The notes under the pieces were generated by a model that worked only from the letters and a program-made list of their open reading frames with translations, searched no databases and was not told the origin of the DNA. The translations under genes were made by a program, and so were the position numbers. 64,000 nt of DNA from Candidatus Rifleibacteriota bacterium (GTDB lineage: Bacteria > Muiribacteriota > Ozemobacteria > Ozemobacterales > Ozemobacteraceae), in NCBI GenBank assembly GCA_015233565.1, contig JADFXM010000013.1, forward strand, positions 1 to 64,000, written 5' to 3'. This document shows, piece after piece, positions 51,149 through 60,329 of this stretch. The stretch's first letter is position 1, and each line of letters starts with the position of its first letter.

Positions 51149-52941
51149 GGCGAATCTGACGCATAACCACCCGCCACGGTTTGAAGATGATAATCAAATG
51201 GCAACCCTCCAATGAACAATGGATCACTGGCAATATTACCTGTCCCCGAGGCAATCGTCAAGCCGTTTGTTGCGGAAGCGAAATTAAAAATATCATTATA
51301 GGAAACAGTGGGAGTTGCCGTGGTTTGTGTCTGATTTATTCCCACCAGTCCTTGCCCATTTCCAATGTAAGAGATAATGTTATTTTTTATGCTTGGATTT
51401 CCAAATGGAATATCGATTCCTTCCAAACCGTCAATTGTGTTTTGTTCGAAAGAATCTGCACCAAGTAGTGTGGCTCCGACTTGATTGTCGATAAAAAGAT
51501 TGTTTCTGATGTTTGAGTTCGCTGAAATCAACCCTATGGTGCAATCCCGAAAAGTGTTATATCTTGGATTCAATGCAGTAGACAATCCCAGATCGGCGCC
51601 AACGACACACAGGCCTACTTCTGTGTTCTCAATGGAAGGTGTCGATCCATCACTCTTTATTCCAATGTCAGCAAACAAGAGGGTCACGAATTTCAGCTGA
51701 TTTTCCGGTTCGGTTGTTGAGATGAATTTAATTCCTCCCCAGCATCCCTTTTTGGGGAAAGTTTCAGCAGAGGTAAACACAATGCGATTATCAGGAGTTC
51801 CAACTGCGTTCAAAGCACCCTGTACTATTAAATCGGTCATTGAAGCGCCATTGGAGTCCGGCAGAGAATCCTTTAGTGTGAAACGGACTTCCACTCCAGG
51901 CTCTAGTGTTAGAACCGCCCCTCCCTGAATTCTTAAATCGCCCAGTAGTATATATGGGCTTTCTACAAGGGTCCAGGTCCGATTTTCATTCAATCCACCA
52001 GGAGTGAGAATAGATAATGTCGGGGTGGGAGGACTTTCGTTGAAAGCGATGTCAACTGCTTTAAGATAGTAATAGTATTTCCAGCCAATCTTCAAACCGG
52101 TGTCAAGGTAAGTTGAGAAAGTGGAGATTGTGCCGGATGCGTCGGCTGCCGGGGGAATTGGATCTGCATTAACTTTTGCGAACGGCCCATTTTTTGAATC
52201 TGACCTGTAAAGGTTATAACCTTTCAAATCTGTGTCGGAACCGGTTCGCCAAGTAATGAGAGCTCTTTCCATCTCTACTGGCATTCCAATCGAAAAATCA
52301 AGCGGTGTTACCGGTGGAGCTCCTGCTGGAGTGCTGAACTGATACTCCGATGAAATTCCCTCATTGTTGGAATAATCATGAGACCTAACTCTGAAATGCC
52401 ATATTAAGTTGGGAAGCAGTTTTGTTAGAGTGGCAACATGACTAGCCACCAGCGCTGTATCCTTATATTGTAAAGTAAATGTTCCCAACCCGATTGGGCC
52501 GGTGGCGTAGTCTATTACCGAATCCGCAGCTTCATCTGTTTTCCAGACAATAACAGCAAGGTTTTCGCTGACTGTTGCAACATTAACATCTGTGATTACC
52601 GGTGGAAGTTGATCTACTTCGGTAAAAGTAATGATTACATTGTTCAAAGTGTCTCCGCGGGGAATTGTGACATTCACAACAACCGACTTAAGATTCCATG
52701 TGGCAACAAGACGATGTTCCCCTGGAGAAATACTTCCGATATAAAATCTCCCTAACTCGTCAGTTTGTACGATGTGATCATCGCCGTAAATTTCTACTTT
52801 AGCGCCGCGAAGAACATGCCCGTTTGAATCGAAAACTTTCCCATTGACAGCTCCAAGAACTGCGGGAGAAGATTTCAAACAACCAGTTAATATCGCCAGA
52901 GCGAAAATCATTAAAGTTAAAAGACGAGTTTTTGGTGCCAT
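51097..52941 (-). CDS. Lipoprotein with carboxypeptidase-like regulatory, FN3 and beta-helix domains
   Basis: The 614-residue protein begins with a lipobox LTGC (Cys 21). Next comes a carboxypeptidase-regulatory-like beta-sandwich (about 30-90; GKVFDSNGHVLRGAKVEIYG), then two fibronectin-III domains (about 110-205, 210-310) and a right-handed beta-helix (about 330-600; RNNLFIDNQVGATLLG, IKNNIISYIG, VSYNDIFNF), like the surface polysaccharide-binding or lyase-like folds. It is a surface-exposed or periplasmic lipoprotein. No catalytic residues are recognised. The start codon lies 3 bases beyond the previous gene, in the same unit as the Ig-like giant protein. Confidence 0.87.
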   Translation of the reverse strand: MAPKTRLLTLMIFALAILTGCLKSSPAVLGAVNGKVFDSNGHVLRGAKVEIYGDDHIVQTDELGRFYIGSISPGEHRLVATWNLKSVVVNVTIPRGDTLNNVIITFTEVDQLPPVITDVNVATVSENLAVIVWKTDEAADSVIDYATGPIGLGTFTLQYKDTALVASHVATLTKLLPNLIWHFRVRSHDYSNNEGISSEYQFSTPAGAPPVTPLDFSIGMPVEMERALITWRTGSDTDLKGYNLYRSDSKNGPFAKVNADPIPPAADASGTISTFSTYLDTGLKIGWKYYYYLKAVDIAFNESPPTPTLSILTPGGLNENRTWTLVESPYILLGDLRIQGGAVLTLEPGVEVRFTLKDSLPDSNGASMTDLIVQGALNAVGTPDNRIVFTSAETFPKKGCWGGIKFISTTEPENQLKFVTLLFADIGIKSDGSTPSIENTEVGLCVVGADLGLSTALNPRYNTFRDCTIGLISANSNIRNNLFIDNQVGATLLGADSFEQNTIDGLEGIDIPFGNPSIKNNIISYIGNGQGLVGINQTQTTATPTVSYNDIFNFASATNGLTIASGTGNIASDPLFIGGLPFDYHLQTVAGGYASDSPCLKAGESGVQMGRYGP

Positions 52942-52944
52942 AAG

Positions 52945-53583
52945 TTATTTATTTAGAAATTCAACAACTTTTCCAATCTGGTCAATGGTTGTATTTGCCC
53001 AGTTAGTGTCAAGTTCTTTAGCGTAATCAAGTTGAGTGGTTGCATCATCCTGGTGACCTGAACCTGCGAAAGCGTATGCCAAAAGAGCGTGACATTGGGC
53101 GTCGCTGACTCCGGTCGGTCTTCTTGGGACATAGTGAAAATGAGGATTTCCGCCTCCAAGTTTGTTGTAGAGTAGATCAACGGCAATATCCAAATCAGCT
53201 TTTGAACCCATTTGGATGTGGGCTGCAGCAAGCCCAACCTTGGCATCATTTGAAGTATCAATTGCTTTTTGGAAATATGTCCCGCCATCACTCAATGATC
53301 CAAGATGCGCTCGCGCCCATCCTAATCCATTGTTTGCTTCAGCGGCCTCATCAGAGGTAGGGTTATCTCCAAGGACTTTATTGAAAGTATTAATCGCACT
53401 GTCATATTGCCCTTTTGTAATTAAATCCCAGCCCTGATCATTATAAGAATTTGCTCTTACAATCGGAGTACCATTTGTTTGTGGATAGCTGTTGCTTCCT
53501 TCACCGGCAACTCCTCCGCTGCATCCTGTAAAGAACATGACCGTAGGAATCAATACAATCAAAATGATAAGCTTCTTTTCCAT
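52945..53583 (-). CDS. TPR lipoprotein
   Basis: A 212-residue protein with lipobox FTGC (Cys 21 of the MEKKLIILIVLIP start). I take ATG 53583, preceded by GGGAG, and not the track's start 24 bases earlier. Three tetratricopeptide units are visible (GWDLITKGQYDSAINTFNK, EANNGLGWARAHLGSLSDGG, KVGLAAAHIQMGSKADLDIA). The stop lies 3 bases before the start of the FN3 lipoprotein. It should be anchored in a membrane and may support assembly of the adjacent giant surface protein. Confidence 0.87.
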   Translation of the reverse strand: MEKKLIILIVLIPTVMFFTGCSGGVAGEGSNSYPQTNGTPIVRANSYNDQGWDLITKGQYDSAINTFNKVLGDNPTSDEAAEANNGLGWARAHLGSLSDGGTYFQKAIDTSNDAKVGLAAAHIQMGSKADLDIAVDLLYNKLGGGNPHFHYVPRRPTGVSDAQCHALLAYAFAGSGHQDDATTQLDYAKELDTNWANTTIDQIGKVVEFLNK

Positions 53584-53618
53584 TTTTTTTATACTCCCGT
53601 TCTTCACTTTTTTTTCAA

Positions 53619-56600
53619 TTATTTCAAAACAGCGATTTTCCCGCTTGATTTGATCTTTTGACCGTTTTTAATGGCTTCCAATTTGTACAAATAGATTCCG
53701 TTGGCGACTTTGCGGCCATTATCATTTCTCAGATCCCATCTTAGTCTTCCAGATGTCATGCTGTTAAAGTCAAAAGTGTCAAATGAGGTAACCACATGTC
53801 CTGAAACGTCATAGACCTTCAGTTTGATTTCCTCAGCTTTTTGCCCGAAGTTGTACGAGAACCAGACTGCTTCGCCTCGGGTGGGGTTGGGATAAGTTTT
53901 TAAATCTTCGATCTGGAAAGGACCTGGAGCGACAAAAGTGATCGACTTTTGAATTTGATTACCCATTCGGTCGGATGCACGTATTTCAAGAGCGTGATTT
54001 CCCTTGGGAAGAATTGTTTTGGGTGCATACTTGAAGGTGCCGTCTGCTTCAAAGGTAACGCCAGTCTGAACTTTTCCATCGATTAAAATCTGCAGGCTTT
54101 CAGTAGCTATTCCAGACCCCTTGTCGTTCAAATTCCCTTCAACGGTAAATAATGCGTCATCAAGATGAGTTCCGTCGGAAGGCCACAGAGATGACAGGCA
54201 TGGGGGTTTAAGGTCGGCCATAAGAGCAAGACTTCCCAGCCCATCCAATTCGCTGGTAATCCTGTTTCCCTTGACTGTTCCTCCGCAGTAAACCCAACCA
54301 TCTCCTGAGTTTCGATAAATTCCCATATATTTGGAAGAAATTGTGCAACCATAGGGCAATTGGAAATCAGTTGTGTATCTTAATTTGCGCGAAATCTTGG
54401 TTGTTGAAGGACCAATCTCCTCGAGACTTTTGATTTCGACAAGTTCCTGTTTAGAAAGATCGCTGACTCCGGATGCAACCGAAGCTAATTTGATAGAAGC
54501 TTTTCCCGTGCTGATTGGAGCTTCGAAATCATCAACTATTCTTGGGAGCATGAATAACGAAGCCGGTTTTTTTACAGTTCCTGTGCCGATCAAAACCTCA
54601 CTCAAGCCATCCGGAGACAGCCAGCGAATATTTGATGATGTGGTAACTCCCTGGACAACGAATTCAACTGAGCCTTGTCCTGTCATTCCATAAAGATCAG
54701 ACCCGCTGATATCAATATACGATTTTCCGGTCTGTGTTGAATCGATTCGATAACCTCCAGCATAGAACTGTTCTTTAAGGAAATTCATTACCACTGGGAC
54801 ATTTCCGCTCCCTTGAGAGACGGTACAAGTCGGAGGCGCTTGCAAGGCTTCGCTTGACCGAGTTACTATTGTAATTTCATATGGGTTCGCAGGATTTGAA
54901 AAGATTTTAATTTCAAAAGCCGGACCGGTTTTGATGACAACCTGATTTGTGGAATCACTCTCCATTTGGTTTCCCGCCAAATCTTTTGCATTAGTAACCT
55001 GAAGAATCGCGTTTCCGTCATAAAGTGCACTTGAATCTCTTGGAATAACTGTGGTTCCCATCCAGGTGTTGTCCTTGTAACTGGTCTGTACCAGTTGCAT
55101 GAGTTGCCCGCCTGCGGATGTTAAGTTAACAGTCGGTGGAATGGTTGTATCCATGGTTTCGCTGAACCTGACCGAGAAAGTTACCATCCCGGTGGTTATT
55201 TTGTTGCCACTGGAGGGTGAGGGCTGAACTTCAAGTATTTTAGGTTTGACTGTGTCAATTACAAAACGCATGGTGGTCGAGAAACTGCTTATGTTATACC
55301 CATCATTGCAGCTTTCGATTGAAGCTACACGCCAATAGAAAGTTCCATCTTTGGGAACGGAAAACGATGATTCAGGAAGATAGGTAATCTCGCCCAAAAG
55401 CCCGGTATAAGTTGCGTCGGTTGGTTGAATGAGGTTATTGAGGATATTGTTGAAGCTTGAATCATCAGCGATCTGAATCAGGTATTTGTCAGCACCTGTG
55501 ACTGCGTTCCATTTAAAACGCTCACCGCGATTGTTTTGTATTGAGTCATTTAATGGAATAATCGGTGTGGGAGGTGTTGGCGGAGTTCGGTCGATCGAGA
55601 AGGTCACATAAGAATCCAATCCTGTTGCAGCAAATGGATCATCGTTGGATTGGTTCCCGCCACGGTCAAAAGCACGCCCGTAAATTTTATTCGTGCCATT
55701 TGGAAGATCTGAAATATCCATTGTATAAGTCCAGGTTGCTTCTTTTCCCGTAGAGAAATTTACCGGATAATATGTTCCCTGATTCTTGGAAACTTCAATT
55801 CGGTTAACTTGAAGATTTGTTGCATCTTGACCCAGATCTGTGGCGTATCCCACGAGATTCAACGTATTCTTGCAATATTTTCCTGTGCCCAAAGGTTTCG
55901 AAAAACTCATTTTCGGTCTAAGGTAATCCATGAAAATAGTCCAGGTATAGGTGGCACTATTGGGAGCCAAACTGGTTACTTTATCTGCAATAAATAGTTG
56001 AGTGGTTATTGTTCCCCATCCTGGAGAATTCAGAGCGTCAGCTACAGTGATATTTGGAAGATTAATATTCCACGTGCTGGTACCAACTAAAGATCCGGAA
56101 ACGCTCTGATTCATGAAATCAAGTTTGGCACCGTAAGAGGCTGTAGTCAAGTTTAAGCCGCTTCCAAGACCATTCTGCCACGAAGCATCCTGGGCAATGG
56201 CAGCTTTCCCAAAGGTCACTTGATCTTTTGGAGCATCGGATGCCTGGGTTGGAATTGTTGTAGTTGAACGACCACACCAGGAGCCAGATGCAGGAGTAGT
56301 TTGAGTTATAACAGGCGCCTGACTGTCGTAATAGAAGAAGGAATTCTGTGCATTTCCACGATTTCCATAAATATCCCATGGAACTACAGTAATATTGTAT
56401 CTTCCATCATTACTTTGGTCTTTGGAATGAGAGGCTGTTGTTCCGTATAAATCCCAGATAAGAGCAGTAGTAGAAGCTCCCTTTAACTGAGTTCCGCACT
56501 CCATTCCATTATAAACTACACTCATTGTTGAACTTGAATAATCTGCCTGCGGGTCATCCATAAATGCCCAAACCTGATCGGTGGCAATTGCCGGGTTAGT

Positions 56601-59036
56601 ATCGTTTGCATATAATCCCGAAGCCGGTTCAAATTTGACTGAAGATGGTCCAACTGTTCGGATAATAAAACTTCTGGTTGCTGGGCTTGACATTGAATTT
56701 CCGGACTTGTCGAATGGATTGACTGAAACTGTATATGTTCCATTCAATGTTAGTTGCGGAAAAGTGAAGAACATTGTATCAGTTCCGTTATTTGTAAAAT
56801 TTCCGCTAATTTTTGTATTACTTTGATCGTGAGTTAAAGTAAATACTGTTTTGTTGAAATCAATTCCCCAGCCTGACAAATCGCTGAATGCCGAAGTCAA
56901 TTTGTTGACTGCGGATGCAACTGTTGGAATAGTGGAAGGCGGTTGCATATTGTTAATGTCGACTACCAGATCGTCCAGGCTGACTCGTTGAACAGTGGGT
57001 GCATCCCTATCTACCATTACTGTTCGGAATCCCGTTGGGTTGTAGGCTTCTCTATTGCCGTTGGGTTTGGCACGGTCGGCAGCGATTGCCCAAAGTTTGT
57101 AATAACCGGGAGCTAAACCTGAGACGTCCCAGTTAAGTGTCCAGGAGGCATTGTTTCCATCAAATATAGGAACTGACTGTGAGGAGATTGATCCTCCTCC
57201 ATATGATTGCCACGAAACCTCGGCATAACCAACTCCTGATCCGGAATCTCTTGAGGAACCTTTGATGTTAATGGAATTTACTCCGCTTGCAACATATATT
57301 GTGTCCATTGAATCCATTGTAGAGGTTGGTGGTGTGGTGTCGATCTGGAAGGAATTTGAAACGGTAAAAGCGCTCATGACATTTCCCGCAGTGTCTTTCG
57401 CGTTGGTAATCTTTAAATATTGTGCCATTCCATCCATAGTAGCGGATTGCCCGGATGGAATTGCTATTTGTGCAACAAATGTCCGTGAAGCAGTCCATGA
57501 ACCGGCATTACTGACTTGGTCGCCGCCATTAAGAGGTGCAAAAGAAACTGTAGGTTTTTGAGTGATATCCATATCTTTGGTAAAATCAACTTCTACGGAA
57601 TAATTTCCAGCGGTAATCCAGGTTGAAGCATTTAAAGGAAGTGGCTGCGAAGCGAGAGAGGAGCCTCCAATTAAAACTGCAGCAACATTCGAACTGGAAG
57701 TATCCTTGAATATTCTTATCGGGACTGACGGATTGGAGCGATTCCCTGGAGGACCATTTGCTGAATCTTCAGTAACCGCGTAGAGAACATTCTCTCCATC
57801 CGAAAGTGCGACAGAAGGGAAAGAAAATGAACCATCGCTGGCAGCACTGGTAGAAGCGATACTGGTGCCATCCATTCTGAAGAGCGTAACCATTACTGGC
57901 GGAGAATTTACTCCATTACTTACAGGGTCCTGAGCAGAAGTTCCTGCAATGGTTATGGTACTTGCAGACGTTGGAGTTTGAGGTTGAGTTAACGATGCTC
58001 TGCCTGGCGGGGTCACATCAACCTTTACGACAAATTCAGGGGACGCAGGAGATTCATTTCCGTGAGAATCTGTTCCTTTAACAGTGTAATGATGCTCACC
58101 TTCTGAAGCATTTGTTACTCCGGCCACCCAATCTGTTCCGGAAATGGTTCCATCGGTAATCTTGGTTCCGCCGTCATAGAGCGCTACAGCAACGATGTCG
58201 GAAGAATTAATTTTTCCCTTGATATTAAAGTTTTTTACCTGAACAGGAGACACTGGATCGGAAACTGATATGGTTGGCTGTTGAGGCCCTTGAGTTTGAA
58301 CCAGAAATCCAATTTGTCCAATACCCTGGTTTGCGGTATTTACTGGAAGAGTAGTGTCTTTACATACCGCTCTGATTGTGTATTGGCCTTGAGCCACATT
58401 GGTTGGCAAAGCCAAAGTATATCTGAATGTTGTCTCAGTTGGAGTGCCATCAGGAGCTGGAGCAGCGCCGGCAATAGCGGGGGAAACTGTTACATCAGGA
58501 ACTCCCTGAACATTCTTGCTCGATCTGACAGTAAATTTGACAACATTATAACTTGCTATTGGTGAAAAGATTGATCCGTTGTCAAGTGTCACATCGACAG
58601 TTGGCGGGGTAAGATCAATCTCAATGTTCTTGTCACAGACCGCTTCAGCCATTTTAGCGTTGGGGACAGCGGTTTCATAGACCTGGACCTTAAAACTCTT
58701 TATACCTGATCCAAGATTGGATCCCGTTGTAACAAGATCAGCAGTCAGTTGGTTGGTAATAGTTGTCCCAATTGGGGTAGCGGCTGCATCGGTTCCAGCT
58801 AAAAAAGTCGCCGAAAATGGTGGAGTGTCCCCTGCTGTCCAGGTGCCATTCAATTTCACACTGACACCGGCATTATATTTATTGCCTGTGGTCGCAGCGG
58901 GATCAGTGATTGTGCACTTCAATCCGGTAATATCCGCCATCAAATAGGTTGGAGCCGCAATCATCAAACAAAGAACGGCTATTAACCCACGAAGTGCGGA
59001 AATTACAAACCGGTACGTGTTTTTCTGTCTCCTCAT
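53619..59036 (-). CDS. Giant exported Ig-like protein with FlgD-like C-terminal domain
   Basis: A 1805-residue protein. I start at ATG 59036 (MRRQKNTYRF) because AGGAG lies eight bases upstream. A signal peptide (RGLIAVLCLMIAAPTYLMA) leads into about a dozen Ig-like domains that repeat a pattern of D-x-T-P-P linkers (IDTTPPTSTMDS, DVTPPGRASL, DRTPPTPPTPI). Some modules look like the SwmB/Big_5 kind (NVQGVPDVTVSP, VSFSKD). The last 85 residues (EDLKTYPNPTRGEAVWFSYNFG ... IYLYKLEAIKNGQ) form a FlgD-like or sorting-type beta-sandwich. It is expected on the cell surface or exported, with adhesive or structural function. No enzymatic motif is seen. It heads the surface-protein operon. Confidence 0.9.
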   Translation of the reverse strand: MRRQKNTYRFVISALRGLIAVLCLMIAAPTYLMADITGLKCTITDPAATTGNKYNAGVSVKLNGTWTAGDTPPFSATFLAGTDAAATPIGTTITNQLTADLVTTGSNLGSGIKSFKVQVYETAVPNAKMAEAVCDKNIEIDLTPPTVDVTLDNGSIFSPIASYNVVKFTVRSSKNVQGVPDVTVSPAIAGAAPAPDGTPTETTFRYTLALPTNVAQGQYTIRAVCKDTTLPVNTANQGIGQIGFLVQTQGPQQPTISVSDPVSPVQVKNFNIKGKINSSDIVAVALYDGGTKITDGTISGTDWVAGVTNASEGEHHYTVKGTDSHGNESPASPEFVVKVDVTPPGRASLTQPQTPTSASTITIAGTSAQDPVSNGVNSPPVMVTLFRMDGTSIASTSAASDGSFSFPSVALSDGENVLYAVTEDSANGPPGNRSNPSVPIRIFKDTSSSNVAAVLIGGSSLASQPLPLNASTWITAGNYSVEVDFTKDMDITQKPTVSFAPLNGGDQVSNAGSWTASRTFVAQIAIPSGQSATMDGMAQYLKITNAKDTAGNVMSAFTVSNSFQIDTTPPTSTMDSMDTIYVASGVNSINIKGSSRDSGSGVGYAEVSWQSYGGGSISSQSVPIFDGNNASWTLNWDVSGLAPGYYKLWAIAADRAKPNGNREAYNPTGFRTVMVDRDAPTVQRVSLDDLVVDINNMQPPSTIPTVASAVNKLTSAFSDLSGWGIDFNKTVFTLTHDQSNTKISGNFTNNGTDTMFFTFPQLTLNGTYTVSVNPFDKSGNSMSSPATRSFIIRTVGPSSVKFEPASGLYANDTNPAIATDQVWAFMDDPQADYSSSTMSVVYNGMECGTQLKGASTTALIWDLYGTTASHSKDQSNDGRYNITVVPWDIYGNRGNAQNSFFYYDSQAPVITQTTPASGSWCGRSTTTIPTQASDAPKDQVTFGKAAIAQDASWQNGLGSGLNLTTASYGAKLDFMNQSVSGSLVGTSTWNINLPNITVADALNSPGWGTITTQLFIADKVTSLAPNSATYTWTIFMDYLRPKMSFSKPLGTGKYCKNTLNLVGYATDLGQDATNLQVNRIEVSKNQGTYYPVNFSTGKEATWTYTMDISDLPNGTNKIYGRAFDRGGNQSNDDPFAATGLDSYVTFSIDRTPPTPPTPIIPLNDSIQNNRGERFKWNAVTGADKYLIQIADDSSFNNILNNLIQPTDATYTGLLGEITYLPESSFSVPKDGTFYWRVASIESCNDGYNISSFSTTMRFVIDTVKPKILEVQPSPSSGNKITTGMVTFSVRFSETMDTTIPPTVNLTSAGGQLMQLVQTSYKDNTWMGTTVIPRDSSALYDGNAILQVTNAKDLAGNQMESDSTNQVVIKTGPAFEIKIFSNPANPYEITIVTRSSEALQAPPTCTVSQGSGNVPVVMNFLKEQFYAGGYRIDSTQTGKSYIDISGSDLYGMTGQGSVEFVVQGVTTSSNIRWLSPDGLSEVLIGTGTVKKPASLFMLPRIVDDFEAPISTGKASIKLASVASGVSDLSKQELVEIKSLEEIGPSTTKISRKLRYTTDFQLPYGCTISSKYMGIYRNSGDGWVYCGGTVKGNRITSELDGLGSLALMADLKPPCLSSLWPSDGTHLDDALFTVEGNLNDKGSGIATESLQILIDGKVQTGVTFEADGTFKYAPKTILPKGNHALEIRASDRMGNQIQKSITFVAPGPFQIEDLKTYPNPTRGEAVWFSYNFGQKAEEIKLKVYDVSGHVVTSFDTFDFNSMTSGRLRWDLRNDNGRKVANGIYLYKLEAIKNGQKIKSSGKIAVLK

Positions 59037-59403
59037 GTTTTTACTCCTGACTTTTCTTGAAACCGGGCACAAAAAGATTCTTATTCAGGATCATCTTTCG
59101 ACATAATGGGAGAAAAGTTTTATCTAATTTTTTTTCTCGAACCCAATATCAAATAGAAAAGCGAGTATTCATCAAAATTATTTTGAGGAGAGAATTATTT
59201 GTCCAGGGTCTTTTCTTCATGAGTTAAAATATTCACTAAAATTTTACGATCAAGATCTTAACTTACTGTTGTTCCAGCAATGAATTGGGCGCAAGGGGAT
59301 CCCTTTTGAGTCTTTTTCCAGCTTTCAATAGGACTTAATGGCTGATTGGAAACTAGCGGTTGAAGGTCAACAACCTCATAAAATTGAACCGTTGAGGTGA
59401 AAA
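59037..59403. other. Divergent intergenic region
   Basis: Holds the promoters of the giant Ig-like gene (minus) and of the DUF2442 gene (plus), although I cannot pick convincing -35/-10 boxes for either. I see no gene in it. Confidence 0.4.
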
Positions 59404-59634
59404 ATGTTAAAGGTAATAAAAGTCAGTGCAAATAACGATTATACACTTTTTGTTGAATTGTCTGATGGACGATCGGGAATATTTGACGTTAAACCTTATC
59501 TTGAGAAAGGTGTGTTTAAGCACTTGAAAGATATAAATTATTTTAAAAAAGTAAAACCTTTTTTTTGTGGAATCGCATGGCCAAATGAACAAGACCTAAG
59601 TGCAGACACAATTGCTAATGAATTAAAAACCTGA
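59404..59634 (+). CDS. DUF2442 protein
   Basis: The 76-residue protein fits DUF2442: LKVIKVSANNDYTLFVELSDGRSGIFDVKPYLEKGVFKHLKD and WPNEQDLSADTI. Members often stand next to DUF4160 proteins and are suspected toxin-antitoxin partners. The ribosome binding site GAGGTGAAAA precedes the start. No DUF4160 gene is seen next to it; the 3' side carries only a decayed group II intron, so this may be an orphan half. Confidence 0.8.
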   Translation: MLKVIKVSANNDYTLFVELSDGRSGIFDVKPYLEKGVFKHLKDINYFKKVKPFFCGIAWPNEQDLSADTIANELKT

Positions 59635-59687
59635 AATCAAAGGAAAATGCTGCTATGGTTAAAAAGTTAGTGAAACGCTGATGCGTT

Positions 59688-59738
59688 AAAAAAATCAAAT
59701 CCCTCACGCAGGATAGACAGCTTGTCTTCAGCGTAAGG
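59688..59738 (-). terminator. Possible terminator hairpin
   Basis: On the minus strand CCTTACGC and GCGTGAGG form an outer stem (one G-U) with an inner AGACA/TGTCT stem, followed at a distance of 8 bases by T7. It lies 3' of the intron remnant. Confidence 0.3.
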
Positions 59739-59824
59739 TTGTTATACGAATTGATGGTGAAATTGAAATGAAAAACATAAAATGACCATTGAAGCTGGTC
59801 AAAGGGAGGTTTTCCCTCTCTCTT

Positions 59825-59863
59825 CCAGCACTACTGGACATATGGGTTCCCATCCGGTGGTTC
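59825..59863 (-). ncRNA. Group II intron domain V-like hairpin
   Basis: Compare with the common 3' end GAACCGCCGGATGCGGACCCGCATGTCCGGTGGTGTGGGAGG (from memory): this copy keeps the order but has several substitutions that weaken pairing, consistent with decay. Confidence 0.6.
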
Positions 59864-60170
59864 ATGAACATAACCGGGCCGTAGCTGGATAGTGAATCTT
59901 CGACCACAGATCCTTCGCAGAAATCAGTCCCTTTTCTTTAAGCCATTTGCTTGTCATCCCTGGTAAGTAGCTATGGTTTTCGAGAGATTCCAAGGGCCTT
60001 TTCGGCTGGAGCTGTGCATAATTGTCAGCCTTTTGGATACACCCATTTTAGAAGTTCACGAATATGCGTGCGAGACCTTTCCACTGTTTCCAGTAGCATG
60101 TTCATATTCTTCTTCGAAGCCATTTGTCTATCTCTGGAATCGGTCCTATAACAGCCTCAAAATAACATGC
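59862..60170 (-). pseudogene. Group II intron maturase, C-terminal fragment with stop and frameshifts
   Basis: Joining three frames by eye gives the maturase domain X and end: IDKWLRRRI, then an in-frame TGA where an Arg codon (CGA) would be expected, CYWKQWK, a frameshift to RSRTHIRELLK, another to MGVSKRLTIMHSSSRKGPWNLSKTIATY, and a further one to MTSKWLKEKGLISAKDLWSKIHYPATAR and a stop. The WxRRRIRxxxWKQWK and LISxxDLWxxIHYPATAR blocks are hallmark ends of group II intron maturases. The reverse transcriptase domain is missing. Confidence 0.85.
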
Positions 60171-60329
60171 TCGGTTTCGAGTGGCAAATGAGGATTTTTT
60201 ATGAAAATTGCAGAGTTTTAATTTTCGAAATTCACTTCAAGCTATTAATTTTTATGTTGCAAAAATAACAGTAGAATGTTATTATTACGACATAAATAAC
60301 AACAATATATTATTTGCGCCAGGAAAATA

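Larger units (their letters stand above)
59797..60170 (-). mobile_element. Remnant 3' end of a group II intron
   Basis: The minus strand holds, in order, the last part of a maturase reading frame (broken), a domain V-like hairpin and a domain VI-like hairpin, as in the 3' end of ORF-carrying bacterial group II introns. Domain V and VI: GAACCACCGGATGGGAACCC pairs with ATGTCCAGTAGTGCTGG, followed by a GAGAGGGAAAACCTCCCTTTG stem. The 5' two thirds of the intron are absent, so it cannot splice or move. Confidence 0.75.

Noticed and set aside
59688-59760. attC-like recombination site
   Set aside because: The hairpin with inner bubbles and nearby GTTATAC look slightly like attC, but the left core site RYYYAAC is missing and there are no integron genes.
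59951-60191. Two plus ORFs of 66 and 72 residues
   Set aside because: They are shadows of the decayed maturase frame on the minus strand.
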